The notes: a model not told the origin generated them from the sequence alone. A stretch of 50,349 nucleotides of DNA from Deltaproteobacteria bacterium UBA1386 (GCA_002305765.1 DBQU01000043.1:1-50349), one strand, 5' to 3'; shown: positions 24,900-34,249, counted from the first letter of the stretch. Program-made: numbers and translations.

Positions 24900-25547
24900 A
24901 TGCGTATCGTATTATTGGGAGCGCCGGGAGCCGGCAAGGGTACAGTTGCGAAGTCGTTGACGGAGTTTGACGGGTCCGTGCAGATCTCCACGGGAGACAT
25001 CCTGCGCAACGCCGTCAAGGCGGGGTCCGAACTGGGCAAGAAGGCGAAGGGCTACATGGAGCGGGGCGAGCTCGTACCCGACGACCTCATCATGGACATT
25101 ATGGAAGTCAGGATGAAAGAACCCGATTGCCAGAAGGGTTTCCTTCTCGACGGCTTCCCGAGGACCATCCCCCAGGCGGAGGCATTGAAAAAGCTCCTCG
25201 ACAAGATCGGCATGAAGCTCGACGCCGCCATCAACCTCGACGTCCCCACGGATGTCATCCTCGACAGGCTGACGACAAGACGGACCTGCTCCAATCCTGA
25301 CTGCCAGGAGATCTACAACATAAAGAGCAAGCCGCCGAAACCCGACGGGACCTGCTTCAAGTGCGGCTCTCCCGCGGTGCAGCGCGCCGACGAGACAGAG
25401 GAGGCCATCAAGCAGAGGCTTGCCACATACAACGAAAAAACTGCCCCCCTCATCGACTTCTACAAGAAGGAAGGGCTTCTGAAGACCGTCAGTTCCCTGA
25501 ACAGCTCGGAGATCGTGGAAGAGATCAAGAAGGCGGTGAAGAAGTAA
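24900..25547 (+). CDS. adk: Adenylate kinase with zinc-type LID
   Basis: This 215-residue protein has the P-loop GAPGAGKGT (residues 7-15), the AMP-binding STGDILR and GFPRTIPQAE motifs, and LID cysteines TCSNPDCQ ... TCFKCGS that form a four-cysteine zinc site. It interconverts ATP + AMP and 2 ADP. An AAAGGAGG ribosome site precedes the ATG. In many bacteria adk follows secY; here it stands alone, divergent from the helicase and ending at a repeat array. Confidence 0.97.
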   Translation: MRIVLLGAPGAGKGTVAKSLTEFDGSVQISTGDILRNAVKAGSELGKKAKGYMERGELVPDDLIMDIMEVRMKEPDCQKGFLLDGFPRTIPQAEALKKLLDKIGMKLDAAINLDVPTDVILDRLTTRRTCSNPDCQEIYNIKSKPPKPDGTCFKCGSPAVQRADETEEAIKQRLATYNEKTAPLIDFYKKEGLLKTVSSLNSSEIVEEIKKAVKK

Positions 25548-25563
25548 GAATACAAAGAATACA

Positions 25564-25672
25564 GGTTATGGGTGATGGGAAAAAGACCCCGGAGGCGTTG
25601 CGCATGCTGTCGGACATCGCGTCTCTTGTTTTCCGGTTGTTCCCATAACCCATGACCTATTACCCATAACCC
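25564..25672. repeat. Facing 7-nt repeat arrays, unit CCCATAA (locus H)
   Basis: The left arm at 25564-25580 reads TTATGGG, TGATGGG. The right arm at 25642-25672 reads CCCATAA, CCCATGA, CCTATTA, CCCATAA, CCC. They pair as an imperfect hairpin that fills the gap between adk and the isomerase gene. Confidence 0.72.
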
Positions 25673-25681
25673 GCCTCTATC

Positions 25682-26497
25682 ATGCATTTCGGCGTATCCA
25701 CATATTTCCTCACCAACGACAGCCTCGACGGTGTGATCGATAGTATTATCGCCGCCGGCATCGGGGTCGTCGAGCTTTCCTATGAGCCTCCCCACTTGTT
25801 CTCCCTCGACGGCGCGCTGGCGGACAAGGTACGGCGCCTGGCTGCGGAGGGGATCGGGTTTTCCATGCACGGCCCCTTCCTTGAGATGAACCTGGGGAGC
25901 TACCTCGACGAGATACGGCAGGTCTCCAGGGAAAGGATGCTCTCCGCCCTCAGACTCTCCGCCCGACTCGGTGCCGAGCCGGTCGTGGTCCACCCGGGAT
26001 ACTCCTTCTTTCGCAAGCTCAAGGATTACGACAGGGAGTTGAGGGCCCGATTCATCGAGGACCTCGGCACCATTCAGGAAGAGGCCAGGTCCCTCGGGAT
26101 CAGGATAGCGCTGGAGAACGTGTTCATGTCCTATTTCTACTTCCAGGAACTGGACGAGTTCGCCGCCATCAGTGAGGCCGTTCCCGGGATAGGGGTCACC
26201 CTCGACATCGGCCACGCCTATATCTCGAAATGCGCGGCGAAGCATCCCGACCCCGAAGGCGCGATCATCGACGATGTCCGCCGATTGGGCGTGGAAAACC
26301 TCTTCCATGTCCACCTGCACAACAACAGCGGCAGCCGCGACGACCACGACTTCGTGGAGGGTTCGATAGACATGGCGAGGGTCTTAAAGGGTCTCACGGA
26401 CCTGGGCTACGCCGGCAAGGTCGTCATCGAGACCCTGGACATAGAACGCCTCGGCTTCCCGGCAGTCCTCCAAAAACTGGAACAAATCGCGCCCTGA
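25682..26497 (+). CDS. Xylose-isomerase-like TIM-barrel protein (sugar phosphate isomerase/epimerase family)
   Basis: This 271-residue protein has the AP endonuclease 2/xylose isomerase-like TIM barrel. Strand-end motifs MHGPF, VVHPGY, ALEN, TLDIGHA, HVHLHNN, DDHDFVEGSIDM and VIETLD supply the His/Glu/Asp metal ligands in the expected order. Members are sugar isomerases, epimerases or endonuclease IV; the absence of the endonuclease IV signatures favours an isomerase/epimerase-like function with an unknown substrate. The start overlaps the end of the upstream repeat array and no good ribosome site is visible. It is convergent with the AEC transporter. Confidence 0.82.
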   Translation: MHFGVSTYFLTNDSLDGVIDSIIAAGIGVVELSYEPPHLFSLDGALADKVRRLAAEGIGFSMHGPFLEMNLGSYLDEIRQVSRERMLSALRLSARLGAEPVVVHPGYSFFRKLKDYDRELRARFIEDLGTIQEEARSLGIRIALENVFMSYFYFQELDEFAAISEAVPGIGVTLDIGHAYISKCAAKHPDPEGAIIDDVRRLGVENLFHVHLHNNSGSRDDHDFVEGSIDMARVLKGLTDLGYAGKVVIETLDIERLGFPAVLQKLEQIAP

Positions 26498-26503
26498 CGG
26501 GCG

Positions 26504-26648
26504 CGCTTGAACGGCTTGAACCGCTTGAGTCGCTTGAGGGTTGAGAAGGAGCAGGCAAGAGGATCCTCGCCGTGCGACGCACCGGACCCCACCGGGAGAT
26601 CTTTTTGCCTTTCACTCTCAAACAATTAAAGCGATTCAAGCCGTCTTT
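26504..26648. repeat. Facing 9-nt repeat arrays, unit TTGAACCGC (locus E)
   Basis: The left arm (26504-26544) has 9-mers TTGAACGGC, TTGAACCGC, TTGAGTCGC, TTGAGGGTT. The right arm (26615-26648) has the complement and ends with AAAGACGGCTTGA on the minus strand, which contains the TGA stop of the transporter gene (26636-26638). The inner spacer ends (TTGAGAAGGAGCAGGCAAG against CTTTTTGCCTTTCACTCTCAA) are also partly complementary. Confidence 0.78.
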
Positions 26649-27550
26649 AAGAGCCATATCCACCCCAGATACGTCAGGGGTGAGACGAGGGTTGTCAGTG
26701 TCACCGTGCCGGAGGCGAGGTCGGTGTCGCCGCCGAGCTCACGTGCCATGATGTAGGCCGTGATGGCCGTCGGTGTCGCGAGGAGGATGATCGCCGGAAG
26801 GGCCTCTTTCAAGTCTATCGCGAAGATACGGCAGAACAGGACCGCCAGCGCGGGAAGGACGATGACCTTGAGGGTCGCGGCGAGAGCGGCCGGTTGCAGG
26901 GTCTTCCTGAGCATCTCCAGAGAAATGGAGCAGCCGATGATGATGAGTGCCATGGGAAGGGCTATGTTGGCCACGATCGTGATGCTCTTCATGATGACGG
27001 CAGGCATGGTCACTTTCAGGAAGGCGAGGATGAGGGCAGCGAAGGTGGCGACGATGACCGGTGTGGTGAGGATCGACAACGCCGTTTTCATCACGTTGCG
27101 GTGTTTCCCGGAAGACAGGGAGAGCGCCAGCACGGCTCCGGCATTGTTGAAGAGTATCAGCATACCGACGAGGAGGCTCCCCCTTTCGAGTCCTTCGTCC
27201 CCGAGAAGATAGAAGATAACGGCAAGGCCGACGTATGTCACGTTGCCGTGGAACGTCGTCTGGATGAAACTTCCCCGTTTGCCGCCCTGGTACCTGGCCA
27301 CTACCGCCGAAAGGGCGGCCAGGGCCATAACCATGGCCGTCGGTATGATGAGGGAGAGGACCGACAGCCATCCCACGTCCTTCATGTTCGCTTTCAGGAT
27401 CCCCGTGAAGATGAGAAAGGGGAGGGGGAATCGGAACACGAAACGGTTCGCCTCCGAAACGAAGGCATCGGAAAGCATCTTCCTGCTCTTCAGGACATAC
27501 CCGAAGGCGATGATGATGAAGATCGGAGCTATGGTCTCAAGGATATCCAC
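26636..27550 (-). CDS. AEC-family (auxin efflux carrier) transporter
   Basis: This is a membrane protein of about 304 residues with some ten hydrophobic helices arranged as two repeats of five, typical of the bile/arsenite/AEC superfamily (AEC, PF03547). Early features are IAPIFIIIAFGYVLK and RFVFRFPLPFLIFTGI; FHGNVTYVGLAVI and LPMALIIIGCSI follow. Members export small organic acids such as malate or malonate; the substrate here is unknown. GTG at 27548-27550 was chosen because it follows a GGGGG run and directly precedes the first helix. An ATG-started form up to 27667 would add about 39 hydrophilic residues and is unlikely. The stop codon is inside the array at 26636. Confidence 0.85.
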   Translation of the reverse strand: MDILETIAPIFIIIAFGYVLKSRKMLSDAFVSEANRFVFRFPLPFLIFTGILKANMKDVGWLSVLSLIIPTAMVMALAALSAVVARYQGGKRGSFIQTTFHGNVTYVGLAVIFYLLGDEGLERGSLLVGMLILFNNAGAVLALSLSSGKHRNVMKTALSILTTPVIVATFAALILAFLKVTMPAVIMKSITIVANIALPMALIIIGCSISLEMLRKTLQPAALAATLKVIVLPALAVLFCRIFAIDLKEALPAIILLATPTAITAYIMARELGGDTDLASGTVTLTTLVSPLTYLGWIWLLKTA

Positions 27551-27706
27551 GTATACCCCCAGAAAACGTCGATGTACAGGCGATGTGCGGTCCATTTGTT
27601 CACTATGGGAAACATACGATTCCATACCATTTTTCCCATTCTTCCGCAAGGCCTTAACTGTGGCCAATTACTTGATATCAGAGCATTTTTGGCCTTGTGA
27701 TTTTTG

Positions 27707-27736
27707 TTGACAAAGGAAAGGGGAAAAGGATATAAG
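27707..27736 (+). promoter_or_regulatory. Strong sigma70 promoter of the GlcD/GlcF/acyl-CoA ligase operon
   Basis: TTGACA (27707-27712) and TATAAG (27731-27736) are 18 bp apart, with transcription expected near 27743 and a leader of about 37 nt. The surrounding sequence is AT-rich compared with neighbouring genes. Confidence 0.72.
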
Positions 27737-27779
27737 AAAGTGAAATTAGTAACAATATCAAACTCAGGGGGTAGAAGGG

Positions 27780-29162
27780 ATGTTAAAAGAGTCGTTGATA
27801 AGCGAATTTCAAAAGATTGTGGGCAAGGACAACGTCCTTACCTCGCCAGAGGCTCTGAAAGCGTATTCCTACGACGGAACGACAAGCTGGGTCCATGAGC
27901 CGGATGTCGTCATCTTCCCTACGTCTACGGATGAAGTGTCCCGGATCATGAAGCTGGCCAACGCTGAAAAGATACCCGTAACCCCCAGGGGCGGCGGCAC
28001 AAACGTCAGTGGAGGGTCTGTTCCCTGGCATGGCGGCGTTGTCCTGGTCATGACGAAGTTTAATCAGATACTCAAGGTTGACAAGGAAAACCTGACCGCC
28101 ACGGTCGAGCCGGGCGTTGTCCTCCAGGACCTCACCCTCCGGCTCGCGAAGGAAGGTTTGTTCTTCCCGCCGGACCCGCAGAGTTTCCTCGGTGCGACGA
28201 TGGGCGGTATCATATCCGAGAATGCAGGCGGTCCTGCCGGCGTGAAATATGGCGTCACAAAACAGTATGTTCTGGGTGTCGAGGTGGTCCTTCCGAGCGG
28301 CGAGGTCATTCATCTCGGTGGCAGAACGCTGAAGAATGTCGTTGGTTACGACCTGCTTCATATTTTCATCAGCTCCGAGGGAACACTCGGAGTTATCACC
28401 AAAGCCGAATTGAAATTGAACCCCCTGCCTCAGGCAAGAAAAACACTCTGCGTTGTCTATGATGATGTCTCGATTGCTGGCGAAGGTGTTTTCCGCGTGC
28501 TCGAGAATGGCGTTATTCCCTGCAAGATCGAAATGGTCGATAACTGGGTCATCAACAGGATCGAAGAGATGATGCCGATCGGTCTGCCGAAGGATGCCGA
28601 CGCATGCCTCTTCTTCGAGGTCGACGGGATCCCTGAGGTCGTCGAGAAAGAAGCGCAGAAGATCGCGGAGATCACAAAGCAGTATGGTGCAAAAGAAGCC
28701 CGCATCGCGCCAAATATGGACGAGGCCAACAAGTACTGGCTGGCCCGGCGTGCCGGTTTCGCCGCTGTATTTGGAAAAGCCAAGCAGGTGTTCGCGGAAG
28801 ACGTCACGGTACCGCGTGGAAATATCCCCAAGTTCGTCAAGAAGATCAGGGAACTGGCCAAGAAATATGATGTCGAGATCGTCGTCCTCGGTCATGCCGG
28901 TGACGGAAACCTCCATCCGGCCGTTTTGACAGATCCTGCCAATAAGGACCATTATGAGCGCGCCCTAAAGGCGGTGGATGAGATCATCGAAAGCGCCGCC
29001 GTTGAGTTTGGTGGAGTACTCTCCGGAGAACACGGTATCGGCCTCGAGAAACAGAAATTTATGAGGAAGGTCACCGAACCGGCCGTCATAAACATGATGA
29101 AAGGGATCAAGGCACTTATTGACCCGAACAACATCATGAACCCGGGCAAGATCTGGGAGTAG
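27780..29162 (+). CDS. FAD-binding 2-hydroxyacid oxidase subunit (GlcD-like)
   Basis: This 460-residue protein of the FAD_binding_4/VAO family has the FAD-binding PRGGGTNVSGG and the covalent-flavin-free core SFLGATMGGIISENAGGPAG. GDGNLHPAV follows, and the C-terminal EHGIGLEKQKFM is typical of GlcD and D-lactate dehydrogenase Dld. It is predicted to oxidise an alpha-hydroxy acid (glycolate, D-lactate or similar), passing electrons to the adjacent iron-sulfur subunit. It shares a promoter with and lies 19 bp before the GlcF-like gene. The substrate is not determined; the next two genes are acyl-CoA ligases, which suggests a hydroxyacyl or organic-acid degradation role. Confidence 0.92.
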   Translation: MLKESLISEFQKIVGKDNVLTSPEALKAYSYDGTTSWVHEPDVVIFPTSTDEVSRIMKLANAEKIPVTPRGGGTNVSGGSVPWHGGVVLVMTKFNQILKVDKENLTATVEPGVVLQDLTLRLAKEGLFFPPDPQSFLGATMGGIISENAGGPAGVKYGVTKQYVLGVEVVLPSGEVIHLGGRTLKNVVGYDLLHIFISSEGTLGVITKAELKLNPLPQARKTLCVVYDDVSIAGEGVFRVLENGVIPCKIEMVDNWVINRIEEMMPIGLPKDADACLFFEVDGIPEVVEKEAQKIAEITKQYGAKEARIAPNMDEANKYWLARRAGFAAVFGKAKQVFAEDVTVPRGNIPKFVKKIRELAKKYDVEIVVLGHAGDGNLHPAVLTDPANKDHYERALKAVDEIIESAAVEFGGVLSGEHGIGLEKQKFMRKVTEPAVINMMKGIKALIDPNNIMNPGKIWE

Positions 29163-29181
29163 TCCATAAAGGGGGTTGCGA

Positions 29182-30453
29182 GTGAAAGACCTGAAAGAAC
29201 TTAAAAAAATAGAAGAATTCTCCAACCAGTGCATGAAGTGTGGTTTCTGCAGTTTCTTCTGCCCTGTATACCAGGAAGAGAAGATGGAAACGTCTGTGGC
29301 GCGCGGAAAGAACTACCTCGTGAAACAGGTACTGGCGGGAAAGCAGGAATTCACGCACGAGATGGCGGACATCATAGGGAAGTGCCTCCTCTGTAAACGC
29401 TGCGCGGCGAACTGTCCGGCAAAGACGCAGATAGACCGCGTCGTTGTGGCCGCCCGCGCGCAGTTGGTGAAGGAGAAGGGGCTCGGAGCCATCAAGAACT
29501 TCGCCTTCCGCAAGGTGATGGCCGACAGGAAGGCCTTCGGGAAGTATGCCAGGCTCATGCAGAAATTCCAGTGGATGATGCCCACGACGGAGGGCAAGAT
29601 CAAACACCTTCCCGATTTCGTAAAGGGCCTTGGGAAGAGGAACTTCCCCAGCCTGGCGAAGACGTTCCTGAGAGACCAGATCAAGCCGGTCTACAAACCC
29701 CAGAACGGCGAGAAGCCGAAGATGAGGGTCGGTTTCTTCATGGGCTGCGCGACGGACTTCGTTTACCCCGAGCTGGGTCTCAAGCTCATCGATTTCCTGA
29801 CCCGCCACGGAGTGGAAGTGGTTGTGCCTGAGGACCAGAACTGCTGTGGCGCCGCGATATATTTCAGCGGCGACCTCGAAACGGGCCGGATGCTGGCAGA
29901 CCTCAACATAAAGGCTTACAAGGACCTCAACGTGGATTATATCGTCACCGCCTGCGCTACGTGCAGTTCCACGCTGAAGGATTACCAGAAATATCTCCCG
30001 GATACCGAGGAGCAGAAAGAACGCTACACGGAATTCGAGAAGAAGATCAAGGATAGTACGGAGTTTGTCATAGATATCCTCAAGATCCCTCCGGAAGAAT
30101 TCAAGTTGAGAAAGGAGTTCGAAGGGAAGACAGTAACGTGGCATGACCCCTGCCATCTTGTCAGGTACCAGAACATCAAAGATCAGCCGAGGGTGATCCT
30201 CAAGGCCCTCAAGGGTATTAAATACGTGGAAATGCCTAATGCCGATATGTGTTGTGGAATGGGTGGTTCATTCAGCGTGTACCATTACGATCTGACCAAG
30301 AAAATAGCGGGCAAGAAAATGGATGGCATCAAAGCGACCGGTGCGGATATCGTCGTGACCGCTTGCCCAGGCTGCATGATCAACCTTATTGATAACGTTT
30401 TGCTAAACAAAATGCCGCAGAAGGTGCATCATTTCCTGGAGCTGGTAGAGTAG
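29182..30453 (+). CDS. Iron-sulfur subunit GlcF/HdrD-like (CCG domains)
   Basis: This protein of about 423 residues has two N-terminal [4Fe-4S] motifs (CMKCGFCSFFCPVY, CLLCKRCAANCPAK). Two CCG domains follow: CATDFVYPELG with DQNCCGAAIYFSGD and CATCSSTL, then HDPCHL with ADMCCGMGGSFS and CPGCM. This is the architecture of GlcF, LldE/LutA and heterodisulfide reductase HdrD. It is inferred to take electrons from the GlcD-like flavoprotein to a membrane or soluble acceptor. GTG at 29182 was preferred over TTG at 29176, because TTG touches the GGGGG ribosome site. It is cotranscribed with the flanking genes (62 bp to the ligase). Confidence 0.9.
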   Translation: MKDLKELKKIEEFSNQCMKCGFCSFFCPVYQEEKMETSVARGKNYLVKQVLAGKQEFTHEMADIIGKCLLCKRCAANCPAKTQIDRVVVAARAQLVKEKGLGAIKNFAFRKVMADRKAFGKYARLMQKFQWMMPTTEGKIKHLPDFVKGLGKRNFPSLAKTFLRDQIKPVYKPQNGEKPKMRVGFFMGCATDFVYPELGLKLIDFLTRHGVEVVVPEDQNCCGAAIYFSGDLETGRMLADLNIKAYKDLNVDYIVTACATCSSTLKDYQKYLPDTEEQKERYTEFEKKIKDSTEFVIDILKIPPEEFKLRKEFEGKTVTWHDPCHLVRYQNIKDQPRVILKALKGIKYVEMPNADMCCGMGGSFSVYHYDLTKKIAGKKMDGIKATGADIVVTACPGCMINLIDNVLLNKMPQKVHHFLELVE

Positions 30454-30515
30454 CAGATCGATATCCCTAGGACAACCGTACATCTACATCTCAAACTCAC
30501 AGGAGGAGTATACAC

Positions 30516-32123
30516 ATGAAGAACGGCCACTGGATGACAGCGAAGGATGTTCTAAGGATTCAAGCATTTAAGTACCCTGACAAGGTCGGAGCGAAAGACC
30601 TTTACAAGCAGTTTACCTTCAAAGAGTGGAATGAGAGGACCTGCCGGCTCGCGAATGCTCTTGCCGATCTGGGTCTCAAGAAGGGCGACCGTTTCGCGGT
30701 TCTCGCCTACAACTGCGTCGAATGGATGGATTTCTACGGCGCGGCCGCAAAGGGCGGCTTCCTTTGCGTGCCTCTCATGTTCCGGCTTGCGGCACCGGAG
30801 ATGGAGTACATCATCAATCACTGTGAAGCAAAGGCCTTTATCGTCCAGAGCGGAAAGGATCCCGAGGACGGCAAGGAATTCCCCTGGATCGAACAGGTCA
30901 ACGGCATGAAGAAGAACCTCAAGACCGTTGAGCATTACATCAACTTCGCCGTCGACAGCCCCAGCTATGACGGCTTCATCAACTACGAGCAGATGCTGGC
31001 GAAGGCGAGCCCCGCGGAGCCGGATGTCGAAGTGACCCCCGACGATACCTGGGTCATCATGTACACCGGCGGCACGACAGGCCTGCCCAAGGGCGTCATG
31101 AAGAGCCACGCCAACCTGTTCTCCCAGTATTTCATCATGATCTACGACCATGAGTTCAATTACGACGACACCATTCTGCTCGTCATGCCCTGCTGCCACG
31201 TCAACTCACTCTTCTACTCCTTCGTCGTGACGTGGGTCGGCGGCACCGTCATGTGCTACAACATGGTCTCATTCAACCCCGAGAGCCTCATCAAGTGCTT
31301 CTCGGATCACGGCATCACCTTCACCTCCCTCGTGCCGACGCACTATATCATGATGCTGGCACTCCCGGACGAGGTAAAGGCGAAATACAACCTCAACGCC
31401 ATCAAGAAGCTCCTGTGCTCCTCGGCACCGGCGCGGCGCGACACCAAACAGGGTATCCTCGCAATGTTCCCGAACTCGAGACTCTTCGAGGCATACGGAT
31501 CGACCGAGGCAGGCTGCGTGACGATCCTGAAACCGGAAGAGCAGATGAAGAAACTCGGTTCCATCGGGCGCGAGGCCATTGGAACGGACATCATCCAGAT
31601 CTACGACGAAGACGGCAAGCTCATCACCGAGCCCAACAAGATCGGCGAGCTCTACTCCCGCAGCCCCATGATCTTTGAGAGCTACTGGAAAGACCCGGAA
31701 AAGACGAAGAACGCGATGAAGGGCCAGTACTTCAGCGCCGGCGACATGGGCTACCGCGATGAGGAAGGCTACTACTATCTCGTCGACAGAAAGGCCAACA
31801 TGATCATCTCCGGCGGCGAGAACGTCTTCCCGTCGGAAGTTGAGAACTGCGTGGGCTCACACCCCGACATCAAGGACGTGGCCGTCATCGGTATTCCCCA
31901 CGAGAAATGGGGCGAACAGGTAACGGCAGTCGTCGTTCTCCACGAAGGCAAGAAGATGGAGCCCAAAGAAGTCACCGAGTGGTGCAAGGGCAAGATCGCT
32001 GGTTTCAAGGTTCCGAAGAACATATACATAATCCCCGACGAAGAGATGCCGAGATCGGGCGCCGGCAAGATCCTCCACAGGATCCTGCGCGAGCGTTACG
32101 GCAAGTGGGGCGACCAGCAGTAG
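30516..32123 (+). CDS. AMP-forming acyl-CoA synthetase, copy 1
   Basis: This 535-residue protein of the ANL superfamily has the P-loop-like YTGGTTGLPKGV, the A5 YGSTEAGCV, the A7 region SRSPMIFESYWKDPEKT with FSAGDMGYRDEEGYYYLVDR, and the terminal lysine motif PRSGAGKILHR. It activates a carboxylic acid with ATP to acyl-AMP and then acyl-CoA; whether the acid is a fatty, dicarboxylic or aromatic acid cannot be told. It belongs to the GlcD/GlcF operon, with AGGAGGAG before the ATG, and ends at an intrinsic terminator. A second copy with about nine of ten residues identical follows at 32642. Confidence 0.93.
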   Translation: MKNGHWMTAKDVLRIQAFKYPDKVGAKDLYKQFTFKEWNERTCRLANALADLGLKKGDRFAVLAYNCVEWMDFYGAAAKGGFLCVPLMFRLAAPEMEYIINHCEAKAFIVQSGKDPEDGKEFPWIEQVNGMKKNLKTVEHYINFAVDSPSYDGFINYEQMLAKASPAEPDVEVTPDDTWVIMYTGGTTGLPKGVMKSHANLFSQYFIMIYDHEFNYDDTILLVMPCCHVNSLFYSFVVTWVGGTVMCYNMVSFNPESLIKCFSDHGITFTSLVPTHYIMMLALPDEVKAKYNLNAIKKLLCSSAPARRDTKQGILAMFPNSRLFEAYGSTEAGCVTILKPEEQMKKLGSIGREAIGTDIIQIYDEDGKLITEPNKIGELYSRSPMIFESYWKDPEKTKNAMKGQYFSAGDMGYRDEEGYYYLVDRKANMIISGGENVFPSEVENCVGSHPDIKDVAVIGIPHEKWGEQVTAVVVLHEGKKMEPKEVTEWCKGKIAGFKVPKNIYIIPDEEMPRSGAGKILHRILRERYGKWGDQQ

Positions 32124-32140
32124 GATTTTCCAACTGAACC

Positions 32141-32171
32141 AAAAACGGGGACTTCGGTCCCCGTTTTTTTT
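32141..32171 (+). terminator. Intrinsic terminator after acyl-CoA synthetase copy 1
   Basis: The stem AACGGGGAC/GTCCCCGTT with a TTCG tetraloop is followed by T8. The same stem-loop occurs after copy 2 at 34264. Confidence 0.95.
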
Positions 32172-32182
32172 GGGTTGGGGAT

Positions 32183-32305
32183 AGGACCAATAGGACTTAT
32201 AGGACGCTTAGGACTTATAGGACGGGTCGATTGTGGGCGATTGCCTTCAACACGTCCTATGGGTCTTATATGTCCTATAGGTCTTATTTCCTATAGGTCC
32301 TATAG
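32183..32305. repeat. Facing 9-nt repeat arrays, unit AGGACTTAT (locus B)
   Basis: The left arm (32183-32227) has 9-mers AGGACCAAT, AGGACTTAT, AGGACGCTT, AGGACTTAT, AGGACGGGT. The right arm (32253-32305) has the complement (TCCTATGGG, TCTTATATG, TCCTATAGG and more). The spacer is only about 25 nt, so this is a good long hairpin. The left arm matches locus A at nearly every position. It lies between two ligase copies. Confidence 0.85.
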
Positions 32306-32386
32306 CCTCTCCTGGCAGACAGGGATCGGCCGGAAACTGCGGGAATGAATTATTGCACTCATGCGGGTAATGGCGGCATTTTAGTA

Positions 32387-32415
32387 TTGCAAAAAAAACC
32401 CGTGTGGGGTAAAAG
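32387..32415 (+). promoter_or_regulatory. Putative promoter of acyl-CoA synthetase copy 2
   Basis: TTGCAA (32387-32392) and TAAAAG (32410-32415) with a 17-bp spacer are followed by a long untranslated leader of about 220 nt (32420-32641) before the ATG. Except for this promoter and the array, no gene was recognised in the 518-bp gap. Confidence 0.45.
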
Positions 32416-32641
32416 ATGGTGTACAAGGTTTTATTCGGGTTAAGGGGTTACGTGAGAAGCTGTAGAGGCGCTGTTTCCATAGCTGATCTTTTTTCTGACG
32501 GCACAATTCCATATTCACTACTGGATTGTATGTTGTTGCAGTGTCGCACGTACTGCCTGCCTGTGAGCACGATGCCCCGCTGAGCTGTCGGCAGGGCTAC
32601 ATAACGGGATTTTCATCAATCACACTAAGGAGGGTTTTGTT

Positions 32642-34249
32642 ATGAAGAACGGTCATTGGATGACGGCTAAGGATGTGTTGAGGGTGAATGCGTTTAAATG
32701 GCCCGACAAGGTGGGCATCAAGGACCTTTACAAGGCCTACACCTTCAAACAGTGGAATGAAAGGGCCTGCAGACTTGCAAACGCCCTTGCTGACCTGGGA
32801 ATGAAGAAAGGCGACCGTTTCGCAGTCCTCGGATACAACTGTGTCGAGTGGCTGGAGTTCTACGCGGCCGCGGCAAAAGGCGGATTCCTGTGCGTGCCCC
32901 TCATGTTCAGGCTTGCCGCCCCGGAGATGGAATACATCATCAACCACTGCGAAGCAAAGGTCTTTATCGTTCAGAGCGGGATAGACAAGGCAGACGGCAA
33001 GGAGTTCCCCTGGATCAACCAGGTGAACGGTATGAAGAAGAACCTGAAGACCGTTGAGCATTACATCAACTTCGCGGTAGACAGCCCCAGCTATGACGGC
33101 TTCATCAATTACGAGCAGATGCTCGCGAAGGCAAGCGCGGCAGAGCCGGATGTTGTCGTTGACGCTGACGATATCTGGGTCATCATGTACACCGGCGGCA
33201 CCACGGGCCTGCCCAAGGGCGTTATGAAGAGCCATGCCAACCTCTTCTCCCAGTATTTCATCATGATCTACGATCACAGCTTCAACTTCGACGACTGCAA
33301 CCTTCTTGTCATGCCCTGCTGCCACGTCAACTCCCTGTTCTATTCATTTGTTGTGACCTGGGTCGGCGGGACCGTCATGGCCTACAACATGGTATCCTTC
33401 AACCCCGAAGACCTCATCAAGACCTTCGCGGATTTCGGCGTCACCTTCACCTCCCTCGTCCCGACGCACTACATCATGATGCTGGCACTCCCGGACGAGG
33501 TGAAGGCGAAATACAACCTCAACGCCATCAAGAAGCTTCTGTGCTCCTCGGCACCGGCGCGGCGCGACACGAAGCAGGGCATCCTCAAGATGTTCCCCAA
33601 CTCGGCGCTGTACGAAGCCTATGGTTCCACGGAAGCAGGAATCGTTACCATCCTGAAACCGCACGAACAGATGACGAAACTCGGTTCCATCGGCCGCGAG
33701 GTTGTTGGCACCGATATCCTTCAGCTCTATGATGAAGACGGAAACCTCATCGACAAACCGAATGTAGTCGGCGAACTCTATTCACGGAGCCCCCAGATCT
33801 TCGAGCAGTACTGGAAAGACCCGGAAAAGACCAAGGCAGCGATGAAGGGCGAATACTTCAGCGCCGGCGACATGGCCATGAGGGATGAGGAAGGCTACTA
33901 CTATCTCGTCGACAGAAAGGCCAACATGATCATCTCCGGCGGCGAGAACGTCTTCCCGTCGGAAGTCGAGAACTGCGTGGGCGGACACCCTGACATCAAG
34001 GACGTGGCTGTCATCGGCGTACCTCACGAAAAGTGGGGCGAACAGGTAACGGCGGTCATCGTCCTCCACGAGGGCAAGACCATGGACGCGAAAGACGTCG
34101 GCGCGTGGTGCAAGGGCAAGATCGCCGGCTTCAAGGTCCCGAAAAACATCGTCTTCATCAAGGACGAAGAGATGCCGAGATCAGGCGCCGGCAAGATCCT
34201 CCACAGGATCCTCCGCGAGCGCTACGGCAAATGGGCCGATCATCAGTAA
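32642..34249 (+). CDS. AMP-forming acyl-CoA synthetase, copy 2
   Basis: This 535-residue protein is identical in length to copy 1 and by eye about 88% identical in the first 225 residues, with all ANL motifs intact (YTGGTTGLPKGV, YGSTEAGIV, PRSGAGKILHR). The differences cluster in the N-terminal 70 residues and around 105-125 and 170-215, which could change acid specificity. It has its own promoter and ribosome site (AAGGAGGG 8 nt before the ATG) and its own copy of the terminator. It is probably a tandem duplicate specialised for another acid or growth condition; that is inference. Confidence 0.93.
   Translation: MKNGHWMTAKDVLRVNAFKWPDKVGIKDLYKAYTFKQWNERACRLANALADLGMKKGDRFAVLGYNCVEWLEFYAAAAKGGFLCVPLMFRLAAPEMEYIINHCEAKVFIVQSGIDKADGKEFPWINQVNGMKKNLKTVEHYINFAVDSPSYDGFINYEQMLAKASAAEPDVVVDADDIWVIMYTGGTTGLPKGVMKSHANLFSQYFIMIYDHSFNFDDCNLLVMPCCHVNSLFYSFVVTWVGGTVMAYNMVSFNPEDLIKTFADFGVTFTSLVPTHYIMMLALPDEVKAKYNLNAIKKLLCSSAPARRDTKQGILKMFPNSALYEAYGSTEAGIVTILKPHEQMTKLGSIGREVVGTDILQLYDEDGNLIDKPNVVGELYSRSPQIFEQYWKDPEKTKAAMKGEYFSAGDMAMRDEEGYYYLVDRKANMIISGGENVFPSEVENCVGGHPDIKDVAVIGVPHEKWGEQVTAVIVLHEGKTMDAKDVGAWCKGKIAGFKVPKNIVFIKDEEMPRSGAGKILHRILRERYGKWADHQ

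Noticed and set aside
30516..34249. Assembly artefact duplicating one ligase gene
   Set aside because: The copies differ at about one residue in ten and have different upstream sequences, so they are real paralogues.
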